From positions 1-37,598 of IMG/VR virus record IMGVR_UViG_3300022839_000043: 37,598 nucleotides of DNA; one strand, 5' to 3'. The notes under the pieces were generated by a model that worked only from the letters and a program-made list of their open reading frames with translations, made no database searches and had not been told where the DNA came from. Every line of letters begins with the position of its first letter. Position 1 is the stretch's first letter. Below, one piece after another: positions 29,366 through 37,478 of this stretch. The translations under genes and the position numbers were made by a program. Origin of the DNA: a virus.

Positions 29366-30085
29366 ATGGATAGAGGGAAGGTTATTATTGATGGTGATAT
29401 TATCGCCTACCGAGCCTCATTCGCAACACAAGACAAAATGGTATCATCGGCTAAAGACAAGGTTGACGAGCTTATCGACTATGTGTTACAACAGACTGTT
29501 GATCTACCCTTTGTGGATGTTGGAGACTACAGTGTATATCTTACTGGTAAGACTAACTTCCGGTTTGACGTAGCTGTCTCCTACCCCTACAAGGGAAATA
29601 GAAAGGCAGTAGAGAAGCCTATTCACCTATCTGCTACCAGAAGCTACATGATTGAGCATTATGGTGCTGTAGTTAGTGTGGATGAGGAGGCTGATGATCT
29701 TATCGCTAAGGAGGCTACTGCACTAGATTACGATTGTGTTGTGGCCTCTATTGATAAGGATATGCTTCAGCTACCTTGCTGGCACTTTAACTTCGTTAGG
29801 GGGGACTGGACTAAGGTGTCCCCCTTCGAGGGAATTAAGTTCTTCTATACCCAGATACTTACAGGTGACGCGGCTGATTTTATTAAGGGTCTACACAGAG
29901 TTGGGCCTAAGACTGCTGATAAGATGCTTGCAGATTGCAAGACTGAAGGTGATCTATGGGAAGCTGTATACAGTGCTTATGATGGTGACACTGTGCGTAT
30001 CATAGAGAACGCTAGGTTGTTGTGGCTACGACGATATGATGGTCAAATGTGGGAGCCTCCGAAGGGAGCTACTTATGAAAGATAA
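29366..30085 (+). CDS. 5'-3' exonuclease (FEN/PIN family)
   Basis: 239 residues. GKVIIDGDIIAYRASF at the N-terminus, YPYKGNRK, VDEEADDLIAKEA, VVASIDKDMLQLP and LTGDAADFIKGLHRVGPKTA are the acidic metal-binding and helix-hairpin-helix motifs of the FEN-type exonucleases. Role: removal of RNA primers, and probably degradation of DNA for recombination or nucleotide supply. Next gene overlaps its end by 11 nt. Confidence 0.88.
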   Translation: MDRGKVIIDGDIIAYRASFATQDKMVSSAKDKVDELIDYVLQQTVDLPFVDVGDYSVYLTGKTNFRFDVAVSYPYKGNRKAVEKPIHLSATRSYMIEHYGAVVSVDEEADDLIAKEATALDYDCVVASIDKDMLQLPCWHFNFVRGDWTKVSPFEGIKFFYTQILTGDAADFIKGLHRVGPKTADKMLADCKTEGDLWEAVYSAYDGDTVRIIENARLLWLRRYDGQMWEPPKGATYER

Positions 30086-30479
30086 ATATAATAGGTCCAA
30101 GAGAAGCTATAGGTATGGTGTTAAGAATGGCCTAGAAGAAAGGGCTGGTGATACTCTTAAAGCTGGTGGTATGGACCCTGATGCTATATATGAGTCTACT
30201 AAGATCAAGTACATTAGGCCACAAAGCAACCATACCTATAATCCAGATTGGCCCTTACCTAATGGTGTTATAGTAGAGACTAAGGGTCTATTTGAGTTAG
30301 CAGACCGTAAGAAGCACTTACTAATAAAGGCACAACACCCCGATTTAGATATTAGGTTCGTCTTTAGTAACTCTGCTACTAAGATAGGTAAGAAGTCAAA
30401 GACAAGCTATGGGGACTGGTGTACTAAGAACGGTTTCAGGTTTGCGGATAAGATAATTCCAAAGGATTGGTTAAAGTGA
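30075..30479 (+). CDS. Endonuclease I (T7 gp3-like Holliday junction resolvase)
   Basis: 134 residues from ATG 30075 (the frame is open upstream inside the exonuclease gene). Features: RYGVKNGLEERAGDTLKAGG, YESTKIKYIRP, then HTYNPDWPLPNGVIVETKGL with the PD-(D/E)xK-type acidic residues and ETKG, RKKHLLIKAQHPDLDIRFVF, and KTSYGDWCTKNGFRF. It should resolve branched DNA before packaging. Overlaps exonuclease end and touches the next start (1-nt overlap). Confidence 0.88.
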   Translation: MKDKYNRSKRSYRYGVKNGLEERAGDTLKAGGMDPDAIYESTKIKYIRPQSNHTYNPDWPLPNGVIVETKGLFELADRKKHLLIKAQHPDLDIRFVFSNSATKIGKKSKTSYGDWCTKNGFRFADKIIPKDWLK

Positions 30480-30745
30480 TGATAGATAAGTTCTGGGGTA
30501 TGTTTACTGGTGAGAAAGGAAAGGGTGTAGACAAACCTAAGTTTCTTATCTGGGACGTTGTGGGGGAACCTTATCCTACTGTGATTCTTGGTGATGTAGG
30601 TTTTCTCCTGCCTGTTAAAGTGGAGTACGATGGTGTTGTGTCTGATACCGAGTTGTACTATAGTACCCATGACGATGCTATGGGAGTAGTTCGATATTTT
30701 AAGTCTAAGATAGAGCCTTTGGAGGTTAACTATTATGATCAGTAA
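30479..30745 (+). CDS. Unknown small protein
   Basis: 88 residues from ATG 30479 (TGATG overlap with the endonuclease stop). Sequence KPKFLIWDVVGEPYPTVILG, DVGFLLPVKVEYDGVVSDTE is beta-rich, with a helix later (HDDAMGVVRYFKSKIEPLE). Overlaps the phosphoesterase start by 11 nt. No family recognised. Confidence 0.6.
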   Translation: MIDKFWGMFTGEKGKGVDKPKFLIWDVVGEPYPTVILGDVGFLLPVKVEYDGVVSDTELYYSTHDDAMGVVRYFKSKIEPLEVNYYDQ

Positions 30746-31529
30746 GAGTACACAAGGTAAGACTGCTGTGGTATGGACCTGCTCCCATGATCGACCAGAA
30801 GTGTCACAAGAGCGTTTCAAGTGGCTAGGTTCTCTGATTGAGGATATTAAGCCTGACTACTGTGTTGATTTAGGAGATGGGGCTGAAATGGCTTCCCTTA
30901 ATAGTTTTGACAGTCGTTATCCACAGGCTATCGTAAGTCAGAACTATGAGGCAGACATTGAGTCCTACAACAAGTCTCAGGATATCCTTTGGGGTCGCTA
31001 TAAGAAGGCCAAGAAGAAACGACCGTACCGTATTGGTTTTCAGGGAAATCACGAGGCTCGTATTGATCGTGCTATCAAACATGACCCTAGGCTTGAGGGA
31101 AACAAACATGGTATCTCTTTCAGTCACCTGAATACGGACCACTGGTTTGACGACTACCATAAGTACGAAAATGGTGGGCCAGCTATCGCAGAGTACGATG
31201 GTGTATCTTACGCCCACTTCTTCTCTAGTGGTAACATGGGGTCAGCTATGAGTGGTGTACATCATGGATATGGCCTACTTGGGCTAAGGGCTACAAGTGC
31301 TACCTGTGGTCACTCTCATAAGCGATCTGTCTACTTTAAGGATGGTGTAGGGCAATCGGGTAAGGGTATGATTGGTCTTGTAGCAGGTTGCTTTAAGGGT
31401 GCTAAGGAGAGCTGGGCAGGGCAACAAGCAGATTGGTGGAAGGGTGTTTTAGTTAAGCGTAATATCTCTGGTGGTATGTATGAACCCCAGTTTGTTAGTC
31501 TGGAATCCTTGGAGCGGGAGTATGGGTAA
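30735..31529 (+). CDS. Metallophosphoesterase (calcineurin-like)
   Basis: 264 residues. Metal-binding blocks: CSHDRPEV, VDLGDGAE, GFQGNHEAR and CGHSHKRS near residue 200, with a H(F/Y)xxSG segment (YAHFFSSGN) between. The first block lacks the exact D-x-H. Phage enzymes of this type may repair DNA ends or remove 2',3' or cyclic phosphate groups; the substrate is unknown. Placed between recombination nucleases and a methyltransferase-like gene, which fits DNA metabolism. Confidence 0.78.
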   Translation: MISKSTQGKTAVVWTCSHDRPEVSQERFKWLGSLIEDIKPDYCVDLGDGAEMASLNSFDSRYPQAIVSQNYEADIESYNKSQDILWGRYKKAKKKRPYRIGFQGNHEARIDRAIKHDPRLEGNKHGISFSHLNTDHWFDDYHKYENGGPAIAEYDGVSYAHFFSSGNMGSAMSGVHHGYGLLGLRATSATCGHSHKRSVYFKDGVGQSGKGMIGLVAGCFKGAKESWAGQQADWWKGVLVKRNISGGMYEPQFVSLESLEREYG

Positions 31530-32193
31530 GAGGAGTGATTTCGACAGGCTTAGTCGTGACTTTTATGCCACTATAGACCCCAAAGCCCTACCAGACACCT
31601 TCCTAGGGTGTATCTCTGGTGCTACCTATGCAGAGCCTTGCTATGGTAATGGTGATCTTGTCAAGTTGATAGGTGGTCGTGCTGAGTGTCTACATAAGAG
31701 TGATATTGAGGGTGGTGAAGGTTGCCAACAACTTGATGGTGCTAAGTTGACATACGGTGATCTATGGAAGTGTAATGCTGTAGTAACTAACCCACCATAC
31801 AAACGCACTATGCTAGACCCTCTGTTAGACCAGTGGTTAACTGTTAAGAAGCCTATCTGGTTGTTGTTACCTGCCGACTATATGCACAACATCACCTTTG
31901 GTAAGTACATGGAGGAGTGTTCTAAGGTAGTGTCTGTAGGTAGGTTATTCTGGTTTAAGTCTGTTTGGGTTGTTAATGAGCAGATAAGTCTTGACAGCAG
32001 ACCTGAGTGGTGTAGAGATGGTAAACACATTACTTCGGAGAACCATGAGAAAGGAACCTTGGGCTATACAGGATGGTGGGACAACAATAAGGGTTCCCCC
32101 ACTAAGACAGAAACAACTAGGGGGACAGATAATTATGCTTGGTTTTGCTTTGAAGAGGGTAACAGTGATGGCACAACATTCTATGGGAGATAA
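31522..32193 (+). CDS. SAM-dependent methyltransferase-like protein (NPPY)
   Basis: 223 residues from ATG 31522, which overlaps the phosphoesterase by 8 nt. YAEPCYGNGDLVKLIGGRAE looks like motif I for SAM, and CNAVVTNPPYKRTMLDPLLD carries the NPPY catalytic motif; LWLLLPADYMHN-like sequence follows. The order (motif I, then NPPY) is that of gamma/alpha-type adenine methyltransferases. Short and without a clear recognition domain; it may be non-specific or act on free DNA ends. Confidence 0.72.
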   Translation: MGKRSDFDRLSRDFYATIDPKALPDTFLGCISGATYAEPCYGNGDLVKLIGGRAECLHKSDIEGGEGCQQLDGAKLTYGDLWKCNAVVTNPPYKRTMLDPLLDQWLTVKKPIWLLLPADYMHNITFGKYMEECSKVVSVGRLFWFKSVWVVNEQISLDSRPEWCRDGKHITSENHEKGTLGYTGWWDNNKGSPTKTETTRGTDNYAWFCFEEGNSDGTTFYGR

Positions 32194-32195
32194 CT

Positions 32196-32597
32196 GTGTT
32201 TAAACCAAACAAGAACAAGATGAGTGGTGCCCTAGATAACATTCAATCCCGATTTATCTACACAAAGGATGGTAGGGTAGATACTTGGAGTGTTACTAAG
32301 GGTAACGGACCTATTGAAGATGATTGTGATGGTTATGCTCTTACAATGTTGTGGAAACTATCTGGTGAGAACTGGTTTAGGTTCTGGTGGTTGCAGTTAT
32401 CTTTCCAAGCATGTTTTTGGTACGTTACATCCTATAACGGAAATGGACATGCTATCCTCTGGTACAAAGGTTGGTGGACGGATAATATGGAGGATGGTTG
32501 GTACAAGACAAGGCATATGAGGCACACACGTAGGTTGCCTTATTGCATACCTGCTGTACTTTATAAGATGTTTCTCGGAAAGGTACTTGTACGATGA
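32196..32597 (+). CDS. Transglutaminase-like cysteine protease fold protein
   Basis: 133 residues from GTG 32196. EDDCDGYALTMLWKLSGENW holds the likely catalytic Cys followed by helix, and NGNGHAILWYKGWWTDNMED supplies His and Asp in the expected order Cys-His-Asp. This resembles the bacterial transglutaminase-like proteins (BTLCP type: GDCDDYA...GHAVL...DN) encoded by some phages. Very rich in Trp and aromatic residues. Substrate unknown; MazG follows by a 4-nt overlap. Confidence 0.6.
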   Translation: MFKPNKNKMSGALDNIQSRFIYTKDGRVDTWSVTKGNGPIEDDCDGYALTMLWKLSGENWFRFWWLQLSFQACFWYVTSYNGNGHAILWYKGWWTDNMEDGWYKTRHMRHTRRLPYCIPAVLYKMFLGKVLVR

Positions 32598-32965
32598 TTA
32601 CTATTGAAGATATGGATGCTATGGGCTACAAAGACATTAAGGAGACCAGTAAAATGACTTTCGATCAGTACCAAGAACAGGCAGTCAAGACGGCGATCTA
32701 CCCAAGTAGTGCCCATATTACCTACCCCGCTATGGGATTGGCTAATGAAGCTGGTGAGGTACTGGGTAAGGTCAAGAAGTTTATCCGTGATGGTACACTA
32801 GATCGTGAGGGTGCTATTGCAGAGCTTGGTGATGTGTTGTGGTATGCTGCTGCACTTGCTCGTGATCTTAATACTGATCTTAGTGTTATTGCACAACAAA
32901 ACCTTGACAAACTAGCAGATCGTGCTAAACGTGGTGTACTAGGTGGAAGTGGAGATAAACGATGA
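32594..32965 (+). CDS. MazG-like nucleotide pyrophosphohydrolase
   Basis: 123 residues. LANEAGEVLGKVKKFIRDGT supplies the EAGE and following E/K of the all-alpha NTP-PPase fold; ELGDVLWYAAALARDLNTDL gives the ExxD pair. MazG proteins cleave NTPs or dNTPs and in phages are proposed to lower alarmone levels or to clean nucleotide pools. Operon with nucleotide enzymes. Overlaps both neighbours by 4 nt. Confidence 0.85.
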   Translation: MITIEDMDAMGYKDIKETSKMTFDQYQEQAVKTAIYPSSAHITYPAMGLANEAGEVLGKVKKFIRDGTLDREGAIAELGDVLWYAAALARDLNTDLSVIAQQNLDKLADRAKRGVLGGSGDKR

Positions 32966-33144
32966 ATACTAACCTTGTAGGAGACGAAAAAGATGTTGAC
33001 ACGGTTACTTTAGATAAGTTAGTGTTTATCGATCTTCTCAACGACTCTATGCTCCTTGGCTGTCTTGAGGAAGTAGGTGTGGATGGTTGGGACGGATATG
33101 ATGTTGCATTAGAAATGGCAGTTGAAATGATGGGAGGTGAATAA
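32962..33144 (+). CDS. Small acidic unknown protein
   Basis: 60 residues, acidic, helical: TVTLDKLVFIDLLNDSMLLG, EEVGVDGWDGYDVALEMAVE. ATGA overlap with MazG gene. No family recognised. May assist the neighbouring protein; no evidence beyond position. Confidence 0.55.
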   Translation: MNTNLVGDEKDVDTVTLDKLVFIDLLNDSMLLGCLEEVGVDGWDGYDVALEMAVEMMGGE

Positions 33145-33145
33145 A

Positions 33146-33694
33146 GTGAGTAAATCTGATATTAAGGTGGGTGATAAGGTTCGTGTCACTGGCAATACTT
33201 GTAGGCATGGGTTTGAAATAGGTAGTGTTGTTACTTATATGGGATACAATTACGACTACAGTTTCTCTGACCAAGAAAATGTTACTTGGTGGTTAAGCGA
33301 AGAAGACTGGGAGTTTGTTGATGAGTACCCTACTTTTGCCCAAATGACTAACAGTGAACGTGGTGAACTTCTTACTGCTTACCTTGATGGTGAGGGTATT
33401 GAGTGTAAATATCAAGGGGAAGGCTGGAGTAAGTCTGTAGACTTTCCTAGTCGTACCTCTGGTGGTTTGTCCTATCGTATCAAACCTAAGCCCCCTGCTA
33501 AGATCAAGGTAGGTGGTAATTACACAAGCAAGTGTGGGGACACTTGGGTCTGTATCTTTATTAAAGATGATAGTGCATGGCTTACTAACAAAGGTTATGG
33601 TAGTGCAGCTTATAGCTTTGGGCTTGGTGGTAAAGCAAAGTGCTTAGATTCTCTTGATAGCAGGTACGACATTGATCTTACACGACAAGGTTAA
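33146..33694 (+). CDS. Unknown protein with SH3-like N-terminus and shared C-terminal domain
   Basis: 182 residues from GTG 33146, chosen for GGAGG at 8 nt; another GTG 9 nt earlier is possible. SDIKVGDKVRVTGNTCRHGF is an SH3/KOW-like start as in the proteins at 17077 and 36904. The middle MTNSERGELLTAYLDGEGIE to SYRIKPKPP resembles the second part of the protein at 27409. The end (KIKVGGNYTSKCGDTWVCIF) looks like a further small barrel. Function unknown; the family appears to have been shuffled within this phage. Confidence 0.6.
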   Translation: MSKSDIKVGDKVRVTGNTCRHGFEIGSVVTYMGYNYDYSFSDQENVTWWLSEEDWEFVDEYPTFAQMTNSERGELLTAYLDGEGIECKYQGEGWSKSVDFPSRTSGGLSYRIKPKPPAKIKVGGNYTSKCGDTWVCIFIKDDSAWLTNKGYGSAAYSFGLGGKAKCLDSLDSRYDIDLTRQG

Positions 33695-33759
33695 CAGAAC
33701 CCTATTACAACAATCCACACAACAACAATAACAACTTTACAACAAATAGAAAGAATAAT

Positions 33760-34737
33760 ATGATTAGTAATCACCTCCCTACAGATTATCAGGCTTTTAT
33801 ACACACATCTAGGTACGCACGTTGGCTAGAGGAAGAGGGTCGCCGTGAGAGTTGGACAGAGACAGTCGAACGATACATGGATAATGTTGTAGGGCGTAAG
33901 ATAGACGACAAAAAGACTAAGGTAGAGCTACAAGAAGCTATCCTAAGCCTTGGTGTTATGCCTTCTATGCGCGCCCTTATGACTGCTGGTCCAGCACTAG
34001 ACCGTGATAACACAGCGGGGTTTAACTGTTCATACCTCCCTGTAGACGACCCCCGTTCCTTTGACGAGGCTATGTTCATTTTGTTGTGTGGCACTGGTGT
34101 AGGCTTCTCTGTAGAGCGTCAGTTCGTATCTAAGCTACCAGATGTACCAGCAGAGTTTAATACAGGGGCTACCATTGTAGTAAAGGACAGTAAGGAAGGT
34201 TGGGCTAAGTCACTTCGTAAAGTTGTATCAGCACTATACAAAGGGAATGTGCCTCAGTGGGATGTGTCTCAAGTTCGGGCAGCAGGTACTAAACTAAAGA
34301 CCTTTGGTGGTCGAGCGTCTGGACCTGCTCCCCTTGTAGACCTGTTTAACTTTGTCATTCGTACCTTTGTAAATGCTAAGGGTCGTAAGCTGTCCTCTAT
34401 TGAGTGCCACGACATCATGTGTAAGATTGGTGAGGTTGTTGTGGTTGGTGGCGTAAGACGCTCTGCTATGATTAGTCTTAGTAACCTTAGTGATGATCGT
34501 ATGCGACATGCTAAGTCGGGTTCATGGTGGGAGGCTCACCCACAACGTGCCTTGGCTAACAACTCTGTGTGCTACACGGAAAAACCTGATGCAGTCTCTT
34601 TTATGCGTGAGTGGCTGGCCCTTGTAGAGAGTGGTTCTGGTGAACGGGGCATCTTTAATCGTCAGGCAGCTAAGGCACAAGCGGCTAAGAACGGACGTCG
34701 AGATACTGACTACGAATTTGGGACAAACCCATGTTCT
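33760..34737 (+). CDS. nrdJ: Class II (B12-dependent) ribonucleotide reductase, exon 1
   Basis: 326 codons. Features: GVMPSMRALMTAGPALDRDN, NCSYLPVDDPRSFDEAMFIL with the first active-site Cys, CGTGVGFSVE, and VGGVRRSAMISLSNLSDDRM. It ends in GTNPCS, where the intron begins; exon 2 begins with EIILRP. The catalytic NxCxE motif (radical Cys and the Glu) is therefore split by the intron between Ser and Glu. Joined product is 633 residues, the size of monomeric adenosylcobalamin-dependent triphosphate reductases. An A/C-rich leader of 65 nt precedes the ATG. If unspliced, translation would stop just after the junction at a TAA. Confidence 0.9.
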
Positions 34738-35900
34738 AAGTAATTTTGGAACCTCGTTAAGTGATTAACGTGTAAAACTATGCGAACTGCTGGAAACCTG
34801 TTAAAACAGATTGGCTACAACATGACCTGAAAAGGTGGGTGTGAACGCTTGAAAACAATCTGTGTTGGGCAATCAGCAGCCAAGACCCTTGACTGGGTAA
34901 GGTTCAACGACTAAATGTGCATAGCCCTTTGGCTATACTTTTGGAGTTAGAAGATGAAATGCGAATTTGATAAAATCTTGTCTATGGCCGTCTACATCAA
35001 AGACGTAAACTACTTTGGTAAATGCGTGAAAGAAGTTTCTGATAAGTATGGGGTCTGTAAGAAGACTGTGTACAACAGATTTAAGAGTATGTATGGTTGC
35101 TCCCCAAGAGAGTTCTTGTCTGGTAAGATAGAGCCTACTACGGCAGAGCTTAGTTCCATTGTTCTATCTAGTGCAACTACACTAGAGGTAAGGGAGTTTC
35201 TTGGCCTAAGCACCAGCCAGTTTGTAGGGATGTACGACAGGCACTATGGTGTTAGCACATTCTCAGCGGCTAGGGAAAAGCTACTAATGGCTGTACCTAG
35301 TAAAGTTAGGGTAAAACCTTTCCGTGAGGATAACGTGTCTATCTTGATGTCACAACACTTAGGGGACGGGTGCTACTGTAAGAAAAGGCACGCGCTCAGG
35401 GTAATACACGGTGTTAAGCAAGCTGAGTACCTGAAGTGGAAAGTTGCTCTTATCTTTGAGGGTTATAACAAAGTCTCTACCCGTGTAAGTGAGCATGTTC
35501 ACACACAGGGCCACGGTTACTTTGCTTGGTACTCTGGTAAACTAGGTAATGTTGACTTTCCAGAAAGAAAAGAAGATGCAGTTAAACTACTGACACCTAT
35601 TGGTTGGTTGTTGTTGTATCTTGACGATGGTTGCTATGGGCAGGATATGCTCATCACAACTGAAAGTGAAACTCTGGCTGTTGCCATGCAGGAAGAGTTA
35701 AAAACTTATGGTGTTACATCACGGGTAAACAGGTGTGGGCAAACAAACTCATATAATGTTTCTATGTGTGGTGGTCAGCAAACTATAGGTTTCTACAAGA
35801 ATTTTATTGAACCTTTCATCGAAATAATACCAAAATGTATGGAGTACAAAACAAAGGTGAAGATATAGTCTGGGGTGGTATTGTTCTCATAACCACTCAG
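34738..35900 (+). mobile_element. Group I intron in the ribonucleotide reductase gene
   Basis: 1163 nt. P1: exon GTTCT (34733-34737) pairs with the internal guide GGAAC (34748-34752), with the required T-G wobble at the 5' splice site. Core sequences include AATCAGCAGCCAAG (34871-34884) and GGTTCAACGACTAAATG. P7 is GACTA (34909-34913) with TAGTC (35866-35870). A hairpin ATAGCC-CTTT-GGCTAT precedes the ORF. The intron ends in G35900; joining 34737 to 35901 restores the RNR frame. Homing is expected from the endonuclease within. Confidence 0.92.
34954..35868 (+). CDS. LAGLIDADG homing endonuclease encoded in the intron
   Basis: 304 residues. Two LAGLIDADG-type helices: ILMSQHLGDG (130-139) and GWLLLYLDDG (217-226), each ending in an acidic residue for metal binding; the first is followed by YCKKRHALRVIHGVKQAEYL. 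The N-terminal 110 residues carry helix-turn-helix-like stretches (EVSDKYGVCKKTVYNRFKSM). GGAG lies 8 nt before the ATG. The stop codon TAG is part of the P7 pairing strand, so the ORF is embedded closely in the ribozyme. It should cut intronless nrdJ alleles at the insertion site. Confidence 0.9.
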   Translation: MKCEFDKILSMAVYIKDVNYFGKCVKEVSDKYGVCKKTVYNRFKSMYGCSPREFLSGKIEPTTAELSSIVLSSATTLEVREFLGLSTSQFVGMYDRHYGVSTFSAAREKLLMAVPSKVRVKPFREDNVSILMSQHLGDGCYCKKRHALRVIHGVKQAEYLKWKVALIFEGYNKVSTRVSEHVHTQGHGYFAWYSGKLGNVDFPERKEDAVKLLTPIGWLLLYLDDGCYGQDMLITTESETLAVAMQEELKTYGVTSRVNRCGQTNSYNVSMCGGQQTIGFYKNFIEPFIEIIPKCMEYKTKVKI

Positions 35901-36824
35901 GAAATAATCCTTCGTCCATTCCAAATGTGCAACCTAACAGAAGTGGTTGTACGTGCTACAGACACTATTGAGACACTATCCGAGAAAGTACGACTTGCCA
36001 GTATACTAGGTACTATTCAATCTACACAGACGCACTTCCCTTACCTACGGGATATTTGGCGTAAGAACACGGAGGAAGAACGTCTACTGGGTGTATCACT
36101 AACGGGTATCATGGATAACCCACTTATGACACTTGAGAACAAGGGGCTAGATAAAACACTAAACCACTTGCGAGATGTAGCAGTCACAACAAATAAAGAG
36201 TGGGCAGACAAACTTGGTATTCAACAGTCTACTGCTGTTACGGCTGTAAAACCTAGTGGTACGGTCTCTCAGCTTGTAGACAGTGCTTCGGGTATCCACA
36301 CACGTTACTCAGAGTATTATATTCGTACTGTTCGTGGTGACAACAAAGACCCTATGACACAGTTTATGGTTGACCAAGGTGTACCTAATGAACCTGATGT
36401 GATGAAGCCAGATGCTACTACAGTGTTTAGCTTCCCTGTTAAGGCTCCTACTGGTGCTGTTGTGACATCTGACCTTAGTGCTATCCAGCAGCTGGATATG
36501 TGGCTGGCCTATCAACGTCACTGGTGTGAACACAAGCCCTCTGTGACAATCAATGTAAAGAGTGATGAGTGGTTTGATGTAGGTTCTTATGTCTACAAGC
36601 ACTTCGATGAAATGTCTGGTGTATCTTTTCTGCCCTTTAATGAGCATACATACCAGCAGGCACCGTATCAAGAGATCGACAAGTTTACTTATGAGGAAGC
36701 GCTACGTATTATGCCAAAGGGTATTGACTGGTCAAGACTAAGCGAGTATGAGAAGAGTGACAACACAACGGGAAGCCAGACCTTTGCTTGTATCGGTGAT
36801 TGTGAGATTGTAGACATTAACTGA
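35901..36824 (+). CDS. nrdJ: Class II ribonucleotide reductase, exon 2
   Basis: 307 codons, in frame with exon 1 after splicing. It begins EIILRPFQMCNLTEVVVRAT, goes on with STAVTAVKPSGTVSQLVDSA (conserved loop near the active site) and SGIHTRYSEYYIRTVRGDN, and ends with FACIGDCEIVDIN, in which CxxxC-like cysteines (CIGDC) shuttle electrons to the active site. Makes dNTPs from NTPs with adenosylcobalamin, independently of oxygen. No ATG of its own should be used; in-frame ATGs exist in the intron but not in a believable context. Confidence 0.9.
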   Translation, partial: EIILRPFQMCNLTEVVVRATDTIETLSEKVRLASILGTIQSTQTHFPYLRDIWRKNTEEERLLGVSLTGIMDNPLMTLENKGLDKTLNHLRDVAVTTNKEWADKLGIQQSTAVTAVKPSGTVSQLVDSASGIHTRYSEYYIRTVRGDNKDPMTQFMVDQGVPNEPDVMKPDATTVFSFPVKAPTGAVVTSDLSAIQQLDMWLAYQRHWCEHKPSVTINVKSDEWFDVGSYVYKHFDEMSGVSFLPFNEHTYQQAPYQEIDKFTYEEALRIMPKGIDWSRLSEYEKSDNTTGSQTFACIGDCEIVDIN

Positions 36825-36864
36825 TTTAACTGTTGTCAAACACCTAAGCACTGTGTAGAAAAGG

Positions 36865-36894
36865 CTTACCTTTAACTGGGTTTAATTAGGTAAG
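36865..36894 (+). other. Stem-loop overlapping a ribosome binding site
   Basis: CTTACCT (36865-36871) pairs with AGGTAAG (36888-36894) around a 16-nt loop. The 3' arm runs into AAGGGAG, the ribosome binding site of the gene at 36904, so the fold could lower translation of that gene or end the RNR transcript. No T-run follows. Confidence 0.4.
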
Positions 36895-36903
36895 GGAGTT
36901 AGA

Positions 36904-37476
36904 ATGAGTAAGTTGTATAAGTTTAAGCTAGGTGACACTGTGGTATGCGATAGCCCTACAGTTGTGTGTGAAGAGTTTGGGGGTGTTGAGGGGATTGTTG
37001 TCAATGTTATTGGTAAACACAGTGGTGAAATACGTTACGGTCCCTATTGGGATTCCAATCAGACTGCCTACTCCAAAGCGGACTCCGTGAGATTGGTTAG
37101 GGAGGCTAAAGATACCCCCGCAGTGGAAATTAATGGGCGTGGACCGTGGGTAGAAGTTAAGTCAGGAGTACAGTCAGATGGTGGACCCTCATCCTACTAT
37201 GACTTCCCTCCTACATGGGTAACATGGAATGACCTAGCAGACGATAAGTCTACCCTACAGTGGAAAGAACATTCGTTTCACCTTGGCAACATCGGTAAGG
37301 CTATTATGCGGTGGGGCGATAAGGGTGGCACAACAATCAAGTATGATACTCACAAGATCATCTATTCAGGCTGTCGTGTTCTAATGATGATGGTAGGTAA
37401 GCAGGGTGTCCGTGACTATCTACAAAAGCTGTTGGATGATCCGCAGTTTATTGTTAACAAAGATGAGGGAAAATAA
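36904..37476 (+). CDS. Unknown protein with SH3-like N-terminus
   Basis: 190 residues. YKFKLGDTVVCDSPTVVCEE followed by VEGIVVNVIGKHSGEIRYGP is the third SH3/KOW-like start in this window (with 17077 and 33146). The middle (GRGPWVEVKSGVQSDGGPSS) and end (GCRVLMMMVGKQGVRDYLQK) are alpha/beta. Good AGGGAG before the ATG. Function unknown. Confidence 0.65.
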   Translation: MSKLYKFKLGDTVVCDSPTVVCEEFGGVEGIVVNVIGKHSGEIRYGPYWDSNQTAYSKADSVRLVREAKDTPAVEINGRGPWVEVKSGVQSDGGPSSYYDFPPTWVTWNDLADDKSTLQWKEHSFHLGNIGKAIMRWGDKGGTTIKYDTHKIIYSGCRVLMMMVGKQGVRDYLQKLLDDPQFIVNKDEGK

Positions 37477-37478
37477 AG

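Noticed and set aside
35835-35900. Translation of RNR exon 2 from an ATG inside the intron as a separate protein
   Set aside because: The in-frame stretch is intron sequence; splicing from 34737 to 35901 restores the conserved motif exactly, and no ribosome binding site precedes that ATG.
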